Source: Azospirillum sp. 51_20 (lineage in GTDB: Bacteria; Pseudomonadota; Alphaproteobacteria; RF32; CAG-239). Taken from it: DNA of 46,862 bases. The DNA is taken from positions 1 through 46,862 of the forward strand of contig MNTV01000021.1 in assembly GCA_001917175.1 (NCBI GenBank). The letters are read 5' to 3'. A program made the translations under genes and the position numbers. Below the pieces are notes generated by a model that searched no databases, was not told the DNA's origin, and was given only the letters and a program-made list of their open reading frames with translations. This document shows, piece by piece, positions 7,515 through 16,161 of the stretch; the stretch's first letter is position 1, and every line of letters begins with the position of its first letter.

Positions 7515-9863
7515 ATGAGCGACATATTCGACCTGGCCGCCGAAGAGCCTGCGGCAACCTATGACAATACCGCCCGGCTGATGCCGGAACTGCCGTGGTT
7601 AAACGAACTTAACCCCGAACAAAAACAGGCCGTCACCACCACCGAAGGCCCGTTGCTGGTGCTTTCCGGCGCCGGCACCGGCAAAACCAAAGTGTTAACC
7701 GCACGGCTGGCTTATATCCTTGCCAACATGAAAGCCAACCCGTGGAACTGTCTGGTCGTCACCTTTACCAACCGTGCCGCGCGCGAAATGCAGAACCGCG
7801 CCCGCAATCTCATCGGCAACATCGCCGATTCCGTCTGGATGGGCACGTTCCACGGCATTGCCGTCAAAATTCTCCGCCGCCACGCCGAACTGGTCGGCCT
7901 CAAAAGCAATTTCACCATCTTGGGCGAAGACGACCAGCGCCGGCTGATCAAACAGCTTCTCGAAGCCGACGGCATCGACGACAAAAAGTATCCGCCGCAG
8001 TCGATTCTCGACAAGATTCAGCTGTGGAAAGACAAAGGGCTGACGGCAGACAAAATCGACGACAGCTTCCGCGCCAACGTCGTCACCGAAGTTTACAAGA
8101 AATATCAGGCCCGGCTTTTGGAACTCAACTGCGTCGACTTCGGCGACCTGCTGCTTTACACGTTAAACATTCTGATGTCCGACGCCGGCGTACTGGACGA
8201 CTACCAGACGCGCTTCAAATACATCATGGTCGACGAGTATCAGGACACCAACGTCACCCAGTACCTGTTTCTCCGTTTGATCTGCCAGAAATACCGCAAC
8301 CTGTGCTGCGTCGGCGACGACGACCAGTCGATCTATTCCTGGCGCGGAGCGGAAATCGAAAACATTCTGCGCTTTGAAAAAGATTTTCCCGACGCCAAAG
8401 TAATCCGGCTGGAGCGCAATTACCGTTCCACCGCCAACATTCTGACCGCCGCCTCGGCGCTTATCCGCCATAACCGGGACCGCCTGGGTAAAACCTTAAA
8501 GGTGGCGGAAAATTCGCCCGCCGCCCGCGGCGACAACAGCAAAATCAAAGTCGTCAGCACCTACAGCGGTTCGGAAGAAGCAGCCTATGTCGCCGACGAA
8601 ATTGAAAACCTGCACCGCAACGGCACCGGCTACAGCCAGATGGCCGTTCTTGTCCGCACCGCCGCGCAAACCCGGGAATTTGAAGAAAAATTCATTGCCG
8701 AAGCCATTCCCTATCAGGTTATCGGCGGACCGAAATTTTACGAACGGGCGGAAATTCGCGACGCCCTCGCCTATCTGCGGGTGATTTTGCAGCCGGCCGA
8801 CGACCTGGCTCTGGAGCGCATCATCAACAAACCGGCCCGCGGCATCGGCGCTAAAACCATCGAAAAATTTGAAAACGAAGCGCGCGTCAACCACATCTCG
8901 ATGTTCATGGCAATCGAAAAAATGCTGAAAGAAGGTGCCTTAAGCGGCAAGGTCAAAACCAACGTTTCCGAACTGATTAACAACTTCTATCAGTGGCGGC
9001 AGACCATGAACGCGGTTTCGCCCGACGACCTGGCCGCCCAGGTGCTGGAAGATTCCGGCTACATGGAAATGCTGAAAATGGACAAGTCGGCGGAAGCAGA
9101 AGGCAGGATCGAAAACCTGAAAGAACTGATCAACGTCATGAGCGACACCGAGCAGTACCCGACCTTAAGCGACTTTATGGAACATGTCAGTCTGGTAATG
9201 GACAACGACAACAACATTGATACCGACAAGGTAATGCTGATCACCCTGCACTCGGCCAAGGGGCTGGAATTTGACGCCGTATTCCTGCCCGGCTGGGAAG
9301 AAGGCCTGTTTCCGCACCAGCGGGCGCTGGACGAAGGCGGCGGCAGCGCTTTGGAAGAAGAACGGCGGCTGGCATACGTAGCCATGACCCGCGCCAAACA
9401 GAAACTGTACATTTTAACCGCGCTCAACCGCCGCATCTACGGCCAATGGCAGAACAACCTGCCCTCGCGCTTCATCAACGAACTTCCGCCGGCCAATATC
9501 GAAATCTGCAATATGGCCGCGACTTATTTCGGCGCCGCCGGCAACTACGGCGGCAGCTGGGCGGAACAGCACAGAAGCTCTTCCAACTGGTACAACCGCA
9601 GCCGGCAGACGGAAGAAAACGTCATCCGCGACAGCGACCGTTTCAGCTATGTGCGCGACGAAGACGACGGCTGGAGCGGCAGCGTCTGGCGGGCAAAACA
9701 AAAAGCAAGAAACGCCGCTTCCGCCACCCCCGTCGGCTCCCGCGTGTTTCACGAAACTTTCGGCTACGGCAAAGTGTTAAAAATTGAAGGCAACAAGCTG
9801 GAAATCTGGTTTGATCAGGCCGGACACAAAAAGCTGCTGAAAGATTACGTAAGAAAGGCGTAA
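7515..9863 (+). CDS. uvrD: ATP-dependent DNA helicase UvrD/PcrA
   Basis: A 782-residue superfamily 1A 3'-5' helicase of full family length. Walker A is SGAGTGKT (51-58), motif Ia TFTNRAAREM, motif II VDEYQD, motif III DDDQSIYSWRGA, motif IV LERNYRS, motif V ITLHSAKGLEFD and motif VI RRLAYVAMTRAK. The C-terminus (from about residue 730) has a PcrA/UvrD-type Tudor-like segment, FGYGKVLKIEGNKLEIWF. It acts in nucleotide excision repair, mismatch repair and clearing of blocked replication or transcription. A 20-residue N-terminal extension precedes the helicase core. It is monocistronic: divergent from moxR and followed by 900 bp of non-coding and decayed IS sequence. Confidence 0.97.
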   Translation: MSDIFDLAAEEPAATYDNTARLMPELPWLNELNPEQKQAVTTTEGPLLVLSGAGTGKTKVLTARLAYILANMKANPWNCLVVTFTNRAAREMQNRARNLIGNIADSVWMGTFHGIAVKILRRHAELVGLKSNFTILGEDDQRRLIKQLLEADGIDDKKYPPQSILDKIQLWKDKGLTADKIDDSFRANVVTEVYKKYQARLLELNCVDFGDLLLYTLNILMSDAGVLDDYQTRFKYIMVDEYQDTNVTQYLFLRLICQKYRNLCCVGDDDQSIYSWRGAEIENILRFEKDFPDAKVIRLERNYRSTANILTAASALIRHNRDRLGKTLKVAENSPAARGDNSKIKVVSTYSGSEEAAYVADEIENLHRNGTGYSQMAVLVRTAAQTREFEEKFIAEAIPYQVIGGPKFYERAEIRDALAYLRVILQPADDLALERIINKPARGIGAKTIEKFENEARVNHISMFMAIEKMLKEGALSGKVKTNVSELINNFYQWRQTMNAVSPDDLAAQVLEDSGYMEMLKMDKSAEAEGRIENLKELINVMSDTEQYPTLSDFMEHVSLVMDNDNNIDTDKVMLITLHSAKGLEFDAVFLPGWEEGLFPHQRALDEGGGSALEEERRLAYVAMTRAKQKLYILTALNRRIYGQWQNNLPSRFINELPPANIEICNMAATYFGAAGNYGGSWAEQHRSSSNWYNRSRQTEENVIRDSDRFSYVRDEDDGWSGSVWRAKQKARNAASATPVGSRVFHETFGYGKVLKIEGNKLEIWFDQAGHKKLLKDYVRKA

Positions 9864-9981
9864 AATTCCGAAAGTCCGGCCCGGCCCAAAAGAAACCCGC
9901 CGGCCCGGCCGGGAATTTTCCCGCCACAAAAAATCTGCGGACCGACCGGCAGCCCTTCATAAACGCTTATAAAGCTGACCG

Positions 9982-10603
9982 TGTCGGCAAACGCCTTAAA
10001 CGGCCTGACCGGGCGAAGACTGCCCGGCTCACCGTAAAGAGGGAGCGGAACGAGGCTTGCCGCCCTTGGGGCAACCGGGCAAAGACTGCCCGGCTCACCG
10101 TAAAGGGGGAATGGAACGAGGCTTGCCGCCCTTGGGACAACCGGGCGAAGACTGCCTGACTCACCGTAAAGAGGGAGCGGAACGAGGCTTGCCGCCCTTG
10201 GGGCAACCGGGCGAAAACTGCCCGGCTCATCGTAAAGGGGAACAAGACTGATAATCAGCTGAATCGGCATCGCGTCTTCTTTAAGTCGGCTTCGCGTATA
10301 TTCCGTTATCTTTCGGATATTCTTCCCCAAGGCACCGACATACCATACCGTCCCCCAACGACCGCCCCGACGCTTGAAATCTGCATTTCCCCGCCGTTCA
10401 TGAACCGCCCTTACCTTTGAAAACCCATAACCGAATATTCGGACGCATCTCGGAAAACATACGGCCATGACCGAAACAAACTCCGGTTTCCGTAACATCT
10501 GCCCCTTTCGCCGACACAGGTTTCACAGACAAAAGGCCGGTTTCAGCCGACAAAAAGCTTCTTTCCGATATTTCGGAACCATGGATATCGCATATGTTGC
10601 ATC
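9982..10603 (-). pseudogene. decayed IS200-type transposase (tnpA), copy C
   Basis: Read on the minus strand: ATYAISMVPKYRKKLFVG (from about 10600), then a TGA, then LCRRKGQML, then in alternate frames TETGVCFG and RRGNADFKRRGG, WYVGALGKN, EYTRSRLKEDA (about 10290). These are the successive TnpA segments, so the copy was near full length before frameshifts and stops. The DNA around 10440-10495 aligns closely with copy B (shared TTACGGAAACCGGAG and CCGAATATTC). The HUH position reads GHGRMF. The 3' tail is expanded into 66-bp repeats. The remainder of 9863-10764 (9863-9981 and 10604-10763) shows no gene. Confidence 0.75.
10018..10244. repeat. 66-bp tandem repeat, about 3.5 units, in the tail of tnpA copy C
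   Basis: Units start at 10018, 10084 and 10150, with a partial unit at 10216; spacing is exactly 66 bp. Each unit runs GACTGCCCGGCTCACCGTAA ... GAGGCTTGCCGCCCTTGGGG. Two hairpins recur: CCGGGC(A/G)-AAGAC-TGCCCGG across unit junctions and TTGCC...GGGCAA inside. Because 66 is 22 codons, an open frame passes through the array on both strands; on the minus strand it continues the decayed transposase frame as 22-residue Pro/Leu/Arg-rich units. Confidence 0.9.
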
Positions 10604-10763
10604 CATAAAAAAACGATTTTGTTTTCAGTTGTTAACCTTACGACGGCAAAGGCGTTTTTTTTATGCACAAAGCCGGAAGTTCTCCTGTTCCGGAAAATTC
10701 CGGGATTTTCCGCACATGACAAACAAGCCCCGACAACCGGACTTTCTTATGTCCGGCAGCCGT

Positions 10764-13055
10764 TCAGGGCTGCGCCTGAAACTCCCGGAGCTTTCCTTCC
10801 AGCAGATCGGCGCGGATTGCCGTCGGTCGCACGACCCCGCTGCTGATCGTTTTTGAACTGCGCAATCGGCGGATGGCTTCGATGTTGTCGTTGCCGCCGA
10901 AAACTTTCCGATACACGGCGGCTCTGTCCGCCTCGTGCCCGGCCGCCACTTTGGTCCGCATGGCCGCAATCCGGTCATGTCCGCGGCGCATCTCTTGCGC
11001 CACTTTTTGCACGCTGTCCGCCGGTTGAACCTGCTCATCTTCCGCAAGAGGCGTCTTTTTTACCTGAAGCGTATCCGCCGTTTCCGCCGGAACATTTTCT
11101 TTCGCGGCCGGTACCGCTTCTTCAGAGTGTTCCGCTTCCGCCGACGGCATCGTTTGCCTTACGGAATCGCGGGCGCTTTCGACCCGCTCTTCCGTCCGCC
11201 TGATTTTTGCACCGGCGGCGCCTTCCATCCGCACGCCGCGGCTGTCGTAAAAATCGGCTTTGGTGCCGTCAGCCGTCTCAACCACTACCGCGCCAAAAGG
11301 CTTTCCGTCCAACATAAACGTTGTTGCCCGTGCCAGCTTGCCGTTTATCGTCCGCTCTTGCTCGTCAATGCCGAATTTATGTTTACTCAAGTCTATTTCC
11401 TGACCGTTGTCGTACGCTTTTACCTCTTTGATGTTGCCGTTTTCGTCGCGCAATACGGCTGCACCGTGCTTTTTGCCGTCAACCAGCGTCATTTCTATCT
11501 TTTCGCCGCGTTCGTTGACATAAGATTTTAATTCAACGTTCTGATATTGCTGCGGACGGTTAAAATAATATTTAACGCCGTCCATCAATTTGTACGACAA
11601 TGTCTGCGGCTTAGTCGTCAGGGGCTTAACCTCCCTTTCCGTTTCCCGACGCGCTTCCAATTCGTCTTTTAGCAAATTCGATTCCATGTCGGTTATGCTT
11701 TTATGATAAGCTTCCGAAATTCTTTCCTTTTGAGGATGCTTTTTATTATATTCCTCAGCCCATCTGGCGTCTTCTTCCGCTTTTTGCCGCATTTCTTCCA
11801 AAACTTCCTCTTTACTGCTCCCATCAAGCGGAAGTCTGAATTTATCCATATTAACTACCGCCTCGTCAAGAGATACGCTTTTCCCGCGCAGCCCGGCCAT
11901 CCGCTGTTTCAAGGCGGCAAACTCATCTGCCCGGTTCGGATCTTTGGCGATTGTCAGAATATCCCGCACTTCTTCCAGCCATTTGTCGGGATCAAGTTTC
12001 ACGGTTTTTGCCTGCTGCATCAAGCGGGCAAATTTTTCCTCATCCCCCTGTTCGTTAAGGATTCCGTTTTTTTCCCAAACATCTGCTTTCATATCCAAAT
12101 ACACGGCGGTTTGGTTCCGCAGGGAAGATGCCACATAACGAAAATCAAACGACGGCTTTTCGCCCAACGCCATGCTTCCGGCTATCTCCGCTGCCAGATG
12201 CTCGTTTATAATCGCGGTTTGAATAACCTGTGCGGCCTGATCGTAAGACAAGCCGGAAACGTCCAAAGATTCTGCCAGCTTATAAGGCCCCTCGCCCATG
12301 TTGTTAAAAGCCTGCAGCTTCTGCGCGTCCGCCCCTTCGGCTCGCATTGTTTCCAACGCCGCCAATGTTTGATTTTCAACCGGCAGACGGCTGTTGTCCT
12401 GCCCGTAACGGGTAAAGTCAATGCCGCCGATGTGATACATCTTTTTCAAATTATCGGCCAGTCCCTGCGGGTTTGAAACGGCATTTTCCCCATATTCCCT
12501 CAAAAAATCCATAATCTGGCCATTTTGATTTTTCTGATATTCCAAAGCATCGTGCTTCACCCACCAGTCGGTCGAACTGTTTTTGATAAAGGCCATTTCT
12601 TCGGCAAAATCTTCGGACGACTTGCTGTTGGGATTGATTTTCCCGCTTTGCAAAAGCTTCAAATACGCCGCATTTTTTCTGTCACCGGCAAATTTTTTGA
12701 AAAAGGCGTTTTTTTCTCCGTCGCTTTTCAACTGTTGATAACGCCGCCTGATCTCCAATTTTTCGGCAATGGAAGCCACAATCTCGTCATGCATGGCTTC
12801 CTGATAACGTTCTGCAAGCGACATCGGCGTATGTCCGCAACCCTTGCGTGCATTAATCTGATGCTGAGCTTCGTGAACAAGCAAAATGTCTTCGTCCTGA
12901 ACGCCGTTTCCCTGCATTCCGAAGTCCTTTTCCGTCAAATCGCCTTTCAGCAGTCTGATTTCGTCATTATCGGGAGAATAATAGGCCCGGGTTCCCCCGA
13001 CCATCACAACCGAATCATTGCGTACGAGTATTTGTTTTGTATATTTGTCAGGCAT
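10764..13055 (-). CDS. large protein with N-terminal HEAQH zinc-peptidase motif
   Basis: A 763-residue protein of no family I recognise with confidence. Near the N-terminus LLVHEAQHQIN gives an HExxH site (H61, E62, H65), followed by MHDEIVA, whose E91 could be the third zinc ligand; this resembles gluzincin-type putative metallopeptidases. The rest is highly charged: helical from about 95 to 480, then a segment at 500-630 (MEGAAG, KLMDGVKYYFNRP, YVNERGEKIEMTLVDGKKHG) that looks like short beta repeats of the MORN or toxin-antidote kind, then a disordered Ala/Glu/Pro-rich C-terminus. No signal peptide or membrane segment. I chose the ATG at 13055 because AAGGA sits 9 bases upstream; ATGs at 13061 and 13082 are worse placed. 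It stands alone beside decayed IS sequence. An effector or defence role is possible but unproven. Confidence 0.85.
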   Translation of the reverse strand: MPDKYTKQILVRNDSVVMVGGTRAYYSPDNDEIRLLKGDLTEKDFGMQGNGVQDEDILLVHEAQHQINARKGCGHTPMSLAERYQEAMHDEIVASIAEKLEIRRRYQQLKSDGEKNAFFKKFAGDRKNAAYLKLLQSGKINPNSKSSEDFAEEMAFIKNSSTDWWVKHDALEYQKNQNGQIMDFLREYGENAVSNPQGLADNLKKMYHIGGIDFTRYGQDNSRLPVENQTLAALETMRAEGADAQKLQAFNNMGEGPYKLAESLDVSGLSYDQAAQVIQTAIINEHLAAEIAGSMALGEKPSFDFRYVASSLRNQTAVYLDMKADVWEKNGILNEQGDEEKFARLMQQAKTVKLDPDKWLEEVRDILTIAKDPNRADEFAALKQRMAGLRGKSVSLDEAVVNMDKFRLPLDGSSKEEVLEEMRQKAEEDARWAEEYNKKHPQKERISEAYHKSITDMESNLLKDELEARRETEREVKPLTTKPQTLSYKLMDGVKYYFNRPQQYQNVELKSYVNERGEKIEMTLVDGKKHGAAVLRDENGNIKEVKAYDNGQEIDLSKHKFGIDEQERTINGKLARATTFMLDGKPFGAVVVETADGTKADFYDSRGVRMEGAAGAKIRRTEERVESARDSVRQTMPSAEAEHSEEAVPAAKENVPAETADTLQVKKTPLAEDEQVQPADSVQKVAQEMRRGHDRIAAMRTKVAAGHEADRAAVYRKVFGGNDNIEAIRRLRSSKTISSGVVRPTAIRADLLEGKLREFQAQP

Positions 13056-13173
13056 GGACATTTCCTTATCACCGTGATGCACCGGAACTGTTCATATGTT
13101 ACCATCCGGCACCGCACAAGTCAACCTCCCGCCGGAAGGCCGCCCGATATGTCATTATTTTGTAACACGCCGT

Positions 13174-14046
13174 CTACAGATTAAACAAATCGGAATAGGC
13201 AAACGAAAGGCCGATCAGGAAGTTGGAACCTTCCTTGTCCACGCCCCGCGCCTTTCCCTGAAAATAGCTGACATAGGGTGCCAGGCTGAACTTCTGATAA
13301 ATTTTCACGTCCATCCGCCCGGTAACGCTCAATTCGTATTTCAGGTCCGTCGCCACATATTTGCTGTAGCTTACATAGTTGCGGAAATAGCCTTCAAGCT
13401 GAAATTTCACCTGATCGGAAATGGGGCGTTCCGCCCGGATCCCTATTTCATAGGCGCCTTTTCTCACCTCGTCGCCGCTGTAGGTAAAGTCATATTCGCC
13501 GACCGCCGCCGCGTACAGTTCCTTGATATACTCGCCGTTAAACAGCTTCAGGCCGGTTTTGCCGCGGACCACCTTCATTCTCGGCGCGTCGTTGTTTCTG
13601 GTAAACTCGGTCTGATAGGCCACGCTGGCAAACGGACCGGCGTCAGCATTCTGAAATTCGAGCTTCCACAATTTACAGTTATAGTCGGACGTCAGCAAAA
13701 TCTTGTCGGCGTCCTCGTTGGTGGTGTCCTCTTCGCCGACCGGTTTCAGCTTGGTCCGTCCGTATTCCATAAACAGACTGTTGTTCCATTGCCAGTTTGG
13801 CTGTTCGTATTCAAGCACAAAATCAAAAACACCCTTGATCATCGTCTTGCTGTCCGCGCTTAACTGGGAATTCGGACTGTCGACGTAAAGATCGGCGTTT
13901 TTCACTTCGGTTGAAGACATCTCCAGCGCCACCCGGCGGAAATTTGCCCTGAGATCGCTTTTGCCGGACTTTTCCTCCGCCCGCGCATCCGCACCGGCAG
14001 CCATGCACAAAACGGCTGCCGCCGCCATCAGTTTATATTTCGTCAT
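13174..14046 (-). CDS. secreted outer-membrane beta-barrel-like protein
   Basis: A 290-residue protein beginning with a signal peptide (MTKYKLMAAAAVLCMAAGADARA). The mature part is rich in alternating aromatic/polar strands (NWQWNNSLFMEYGRTKL, WKLEFQNADAGPFASVAYQ, VKFQLEGYFRNYVSYS) and ends in NFLIGLSFAYSDLFNL, with alternating aromatics typical of outer-membrane barrels. It resembles DUF3078-like barrels in layout, but the family is not certain. The ATG at 14046 has GGAGG 5 bases upstream; the longer frame to 14361 would overlap the divergent HD gene. It is probably monocistronic. Confidence 0.85.
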   Translation of the reverse strand: MTKYKLMAAAAVLCMAAGADARAEEKSGKSDLRANFRRVALEMSSTEVKNADLYVDSPNSQLSADSKTMIKGVFDFVLEYEQPNWQWNNSLFMEYGRTKLKPVGEEDTTNEDADKILLTSDYNCKLWKLEFQNADAGPFASVAYQTEFTRNNDAPRMKVVRGKTGLKLFNGEYIKELYAAAVGEYDFTYSGDEVRKGAYEIGIRAERPISDQVKFQLEGYFRNYVSYSKYVATDLKYELSVTGRMDVKIYQKFSLAPYVSYFQGKARGVDKEGSNFLIGLSFAYSDLFNL

Positions 14047-14172
14047 CCGACCTCCGTTGTTTACAATTCGATTTATCAGATATATAAACAATCGGGAAAG
14101 ATTGGCAAGCTTAAAATGCCAGATACGCGCAACATTTAACCCGGCCGTCGGCTGCCGGAATGAGGAAAAAAC

Positions 14173-14697
14173 ATGAACATAGACCAATTGGCAGAAATCG
14201 TCTGCCGTTTGAAAGACACTCCCCGCACCGGCTGGATCCGCCGCATGGTGGAAAACCCGGAATCCGTCGCCGCCCATTCCTGGGGGCTCTGCCTGCTCAC
14301 GCTCATCCTGTGTCCGGACGATCTTGACCGGCTGAAATGTCTGGAATTTGCCGTCGTTCACGACCTGGCGGAAGAAATCACCGGCGACTACGTTCCCGGC
14401 GACAAGATCACCCAGCAGGAAAAATACGACTTGGAAATCAAGGCATTAGAACAAATCGCCGCCCGGACGAAATGTCCGCGGCTGCTTGAGCTGTTTGCCG
14501 AATATGAACGACGCGACACGCCGGAAGCCACATTCGTCAAGCAGATGGACAAGCTGGACGTCATTCTGCAAGCCCGTTATTACGATCTCAACCGCCGCAG
14601 CCGCTATTTCGAACAAAAGCGCGAATGGTCGTCGCTGTTTGAGGAATATGAAAAGAACGCCCGCCCCGTCCTCGGCAGCATGTGGAAAAATTTATAG
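14173..14697 (+). CDS. HD-domain protein, YfbR/HDDC2-like 5'-nucleotidase
   Basis: A 174-residue HD-superfamily hydrolase. The metal site is H35 (SVAAHSW), H63-D64 (VVHDLAEE) and the late Asp in VKQMDKLDVI. The order and length fit YfbR/HDDC2 enzymes, which remove the 5' phosphate from deoxynucleoside monophosphates in pyrimidine salvage; substrate here is inferred from family only. The ATG has a GAGGAAAA site. It is divergent from the outer-membrane protein gene and ends 66 bp before tRNA-Met; the tRNA has its own promoter, so cotranscription is not required. Confidence 0.88.
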   Translation: MNIDQLAEIVCRLKDTPRTGWIRRMVENPESVAAHSWGLCLLTLILCPDDLDRLKCLEFAVVHDLAEEITGDYVPGDKITQQEKYDLEIKALEQIAARTKCPRLLELFAEYERRDTPEATFVKQMDKLDVILQARYYDLNRRSRYFEQKREWSSLFEEYEKNARPVLGSMWKNL

Positions 14698-14718
14698 AAA
14701 TTTTTTATAAAAAAACTC

Positions 14719-14747
14719 TTGACAAGCGGACAAATTTTCTTTATTAA
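14719..14747 (+). promoter_or_regulatory. sigma-70-type promoter of tRNA-Met
   Basis: TTGACA (14719-14724), a 17-bp spacer, then TATTAA (14742-14747), 15 bases before the first base of the mature tRNA. The match and spacing are good. Confidence 0.7.
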
Positions 14748-14762
14748 AAATGCTGTCTTTAT

Positions 14763-14839
14763 GGCGGGGTAGCTCAGGTGGTTAGAGCAGCGGAATCATA
14801 ATCCGCGTGTCGTTGGTTCGAATCCGACCCTCGCTACCA
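14763..14839 (+). tRNA. tRNA-Met (CAT), elongator type, CCA encoded
   Basis: A complete cloverleaf of 77 bases. The anticodon stem GCGGA/TCCGC carries loop ATCATAA (anticodon CAT). The T arm is GTTGG-TTCGAAT-CCGAC. The acceptor GGCGGGG pairs with CCTCGCT, including G1-U72 and G5-U68 wobbles, followed by A73 and a genomic CCA. The GTAGCTCAGGTGGTTAGAGC D arm and overall sequence are those of alphaproteobacterial elongator tRNA-Met. An Ile-CAT identity (lysidine-modified) is less likely but cannot be excluded from sequence alone. Confidence 0.93.
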
Positions 14840-14841
14840 AC

Positions 14842-14868
14842 AAAACCCCGGGTTTTTCCGGGGTTTTT
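14842..14868 (+). terminator. terminator of tRNA-Met
   Basis: AAAACCCCGG / CCGGGGTTTT stem with a T run on the plus strand, three bases after the tRNA. The rest of 14869-15241 holds no gene I can support; it contains a C8A8 homopolymer run near 14960-14975. Confidence 0.85.
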
Positions 14869-15245
14869 CCTTTTTATCCCTTCCCCGAAACTTTCCGTAC
14901 GGCAGCCGAACGGCCGTTTTCTGATCGTTCCCGCGCTTCTTTTGTCATTACGACGTTCTCCCCCCCCAAAAAAAACACGCTCTTGCCATGCTCAAACTTG
15001 TTTCGGCATCTTGTTTCTTTTTCCGTCCTCTCCGGCATAATTCCGCATATAAAAACATTTTCCCGTTTGATATCCCGTCGTTTTTCTTCGTCCCCAAAAG
15101 CCCCCGATGCAAATTGCCTTTATTCCTGCCTTGTCGTTCAAAAGCCGAAAGAAAAAACGGAAAAAACATACATATTCTTTTTTGGGGTCACAATTTTTAC
15201 GACAAGAATAAAAACAACTAAAAAAAACAAAAACGGCCCCAATAA

Positions 15246-15268
15246 AAACCCCGGGGAAACCGGGGTTT
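15246..15268 (-). terminator. terminator of the DUF378 gene
   Basis: AAACCCCGG / CCGGGGTTT with a 5-base loop; on the minus strand it is followed by TTTTTATT. It lies 27 bases after the DUF378 stop. Confidence 0.8.
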
Positions 15269-15294
15269 CTATTTGTTCCAAACGATACCGGAAA

Positions 15295-15510
15295 CTATTT
15301 CGCTCCCGGCAGGCGCTTAACCGAAGTAAAAGAGGAAAAAGCCAACAATACGGCGGAAGCGCCGACCAGAATATATACGATACGGCTCAAAACGCTCATT
15401 GATCCGAAAAGGAAAGCAACCAGATCAAAACCGAACAGACCGACCAGCCCCCAGTTCAAACCGCCGATAATGGTTAAAATCAGCGCGGTATTGTGAATTA
15501 CGTTATTCAT
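15295..15510 (-). CDS. DUF378 family small membrane protein
   Basis: A 71-residue protein with two membrane helices (about residues 7-30 and 38-62). The segment IGGLNWGLVGLFGFDLVAFLFG with SRIVYILVG is the DUF378 (YuzA-like) signature. The function of the family is unknown; it sits in the inner membrane. AGGAG lies 8 bases before the ATG. It has its own terminator and a 105-bp gap from the upstream transporter gene, so it is likely monocistronic. Confidence 0.92.
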   Translation of the reverse strand: MNNVIHNTALILTIIGGLNWGLVGLFGFDLVAFLFGSMSVLSRIVYILVGASAVLLAFSSFTSVKRLPGAK

Positions 15511-15615
15511 AACTTATCTCCTGTTTATTTTGTAATACCGTTATGATATTATATCAAATGCGGATTTTTCAATACAACCGGCCCGCCGGAAAGGCTTTTC
15601 CCGGTTCTCCCCGGG

Positions 15616-16161
15616 CTAGTAAAGGAAAAAGCCCGCCGCGCCGCAGACGCACATGACCCAGACCGGATTCATATGAAATTTTCTCAATAGCAGCAATGCC
15701 GCCAGACTGATACCGACGGCCCTGAGGTCCGGCCCGCCGCTGATCTGACGCCACGAACTGACAGCAAACCAGGACAACAGCACGATCACCGAGGCGGCAG
15801 ACGCAATCAGCCCGATCGACACCGACTTCAGCGCCTTTAACGTCAGCTCCACCGTTTCGCTTTTGTTTTTGGCAAAGAAACTCTGCAAAGCCAGCGAAAT
15901 CAGAACGCCGCTGATCACACAGCCGAAAGTTGCGACAACCGCGCCGAAAATGCCCGCCACCCGCAGGCCGACGAAAGTGGAACCGTTAACCGCAAGCGGT
16001 CCCGGCGTCATCTGCGAAATGGTGATGATGTCGGTAAACTCCTTATAGCTCAGCCACCCGTGCAATTCGACAATCTGCTCCTGAATAAGCGGCAAAGTGG
16101 CATAACCGCCGCCGATGCTGAAAAGACCGACATACAAAAAACTGATCAGCAGTTCAAGCAT
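15616..16161 (-). CDS. chromate-type transporter, second half-protein
   Basis: A 181-residue CHR-family half transporter with about five hydrophobic segments. Motifs are FSIGGGYATLPLIQ and SQMTPGPLAVNGSTFVG, the duplicated domain signature of ChrA-type carriers. Short CHR proteins work as pairs made of two separate genes, and here the partner overlaps by 8 bp upstream, so the two are translated together and probably form one inner-membrane unit. Chromate export is known for some family members; the real substrate of short pairs is often unknown. The divergent LysR gene is the likely regulator. Confidence 0.92.
   Translation of the reverse strand: MLELLISFLYVGLFSIGGGYATLPLIQEQIVELHGWLSYKEFTDIITISQMTPGPLAVNGSTFVGLRVAGIFGAVVATFGCVISGVLISLALQSFFAKNKSETVELTLKALKSVSIGLIASAASVIVLLSWFAVSSWRQISGGPDLRAVGISLAALLLLRKFHMNPVWVMCVCGAAGFFLY

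Noticed and set aside
13090..13103. GTTCATATGTTACC, the same core as the HUH-coding segments in copies A and B
   Set aside because: Only 14 bases match; no other TnpA segment surrounds it, so it is not called a fourth remnant.
14960..14976. C8A8 run after tRNA-Met
   Set aside because: A homopolymer junction in non-coding DNA; no gene depends on it, so it is of little interest beyond possible sequencing error.
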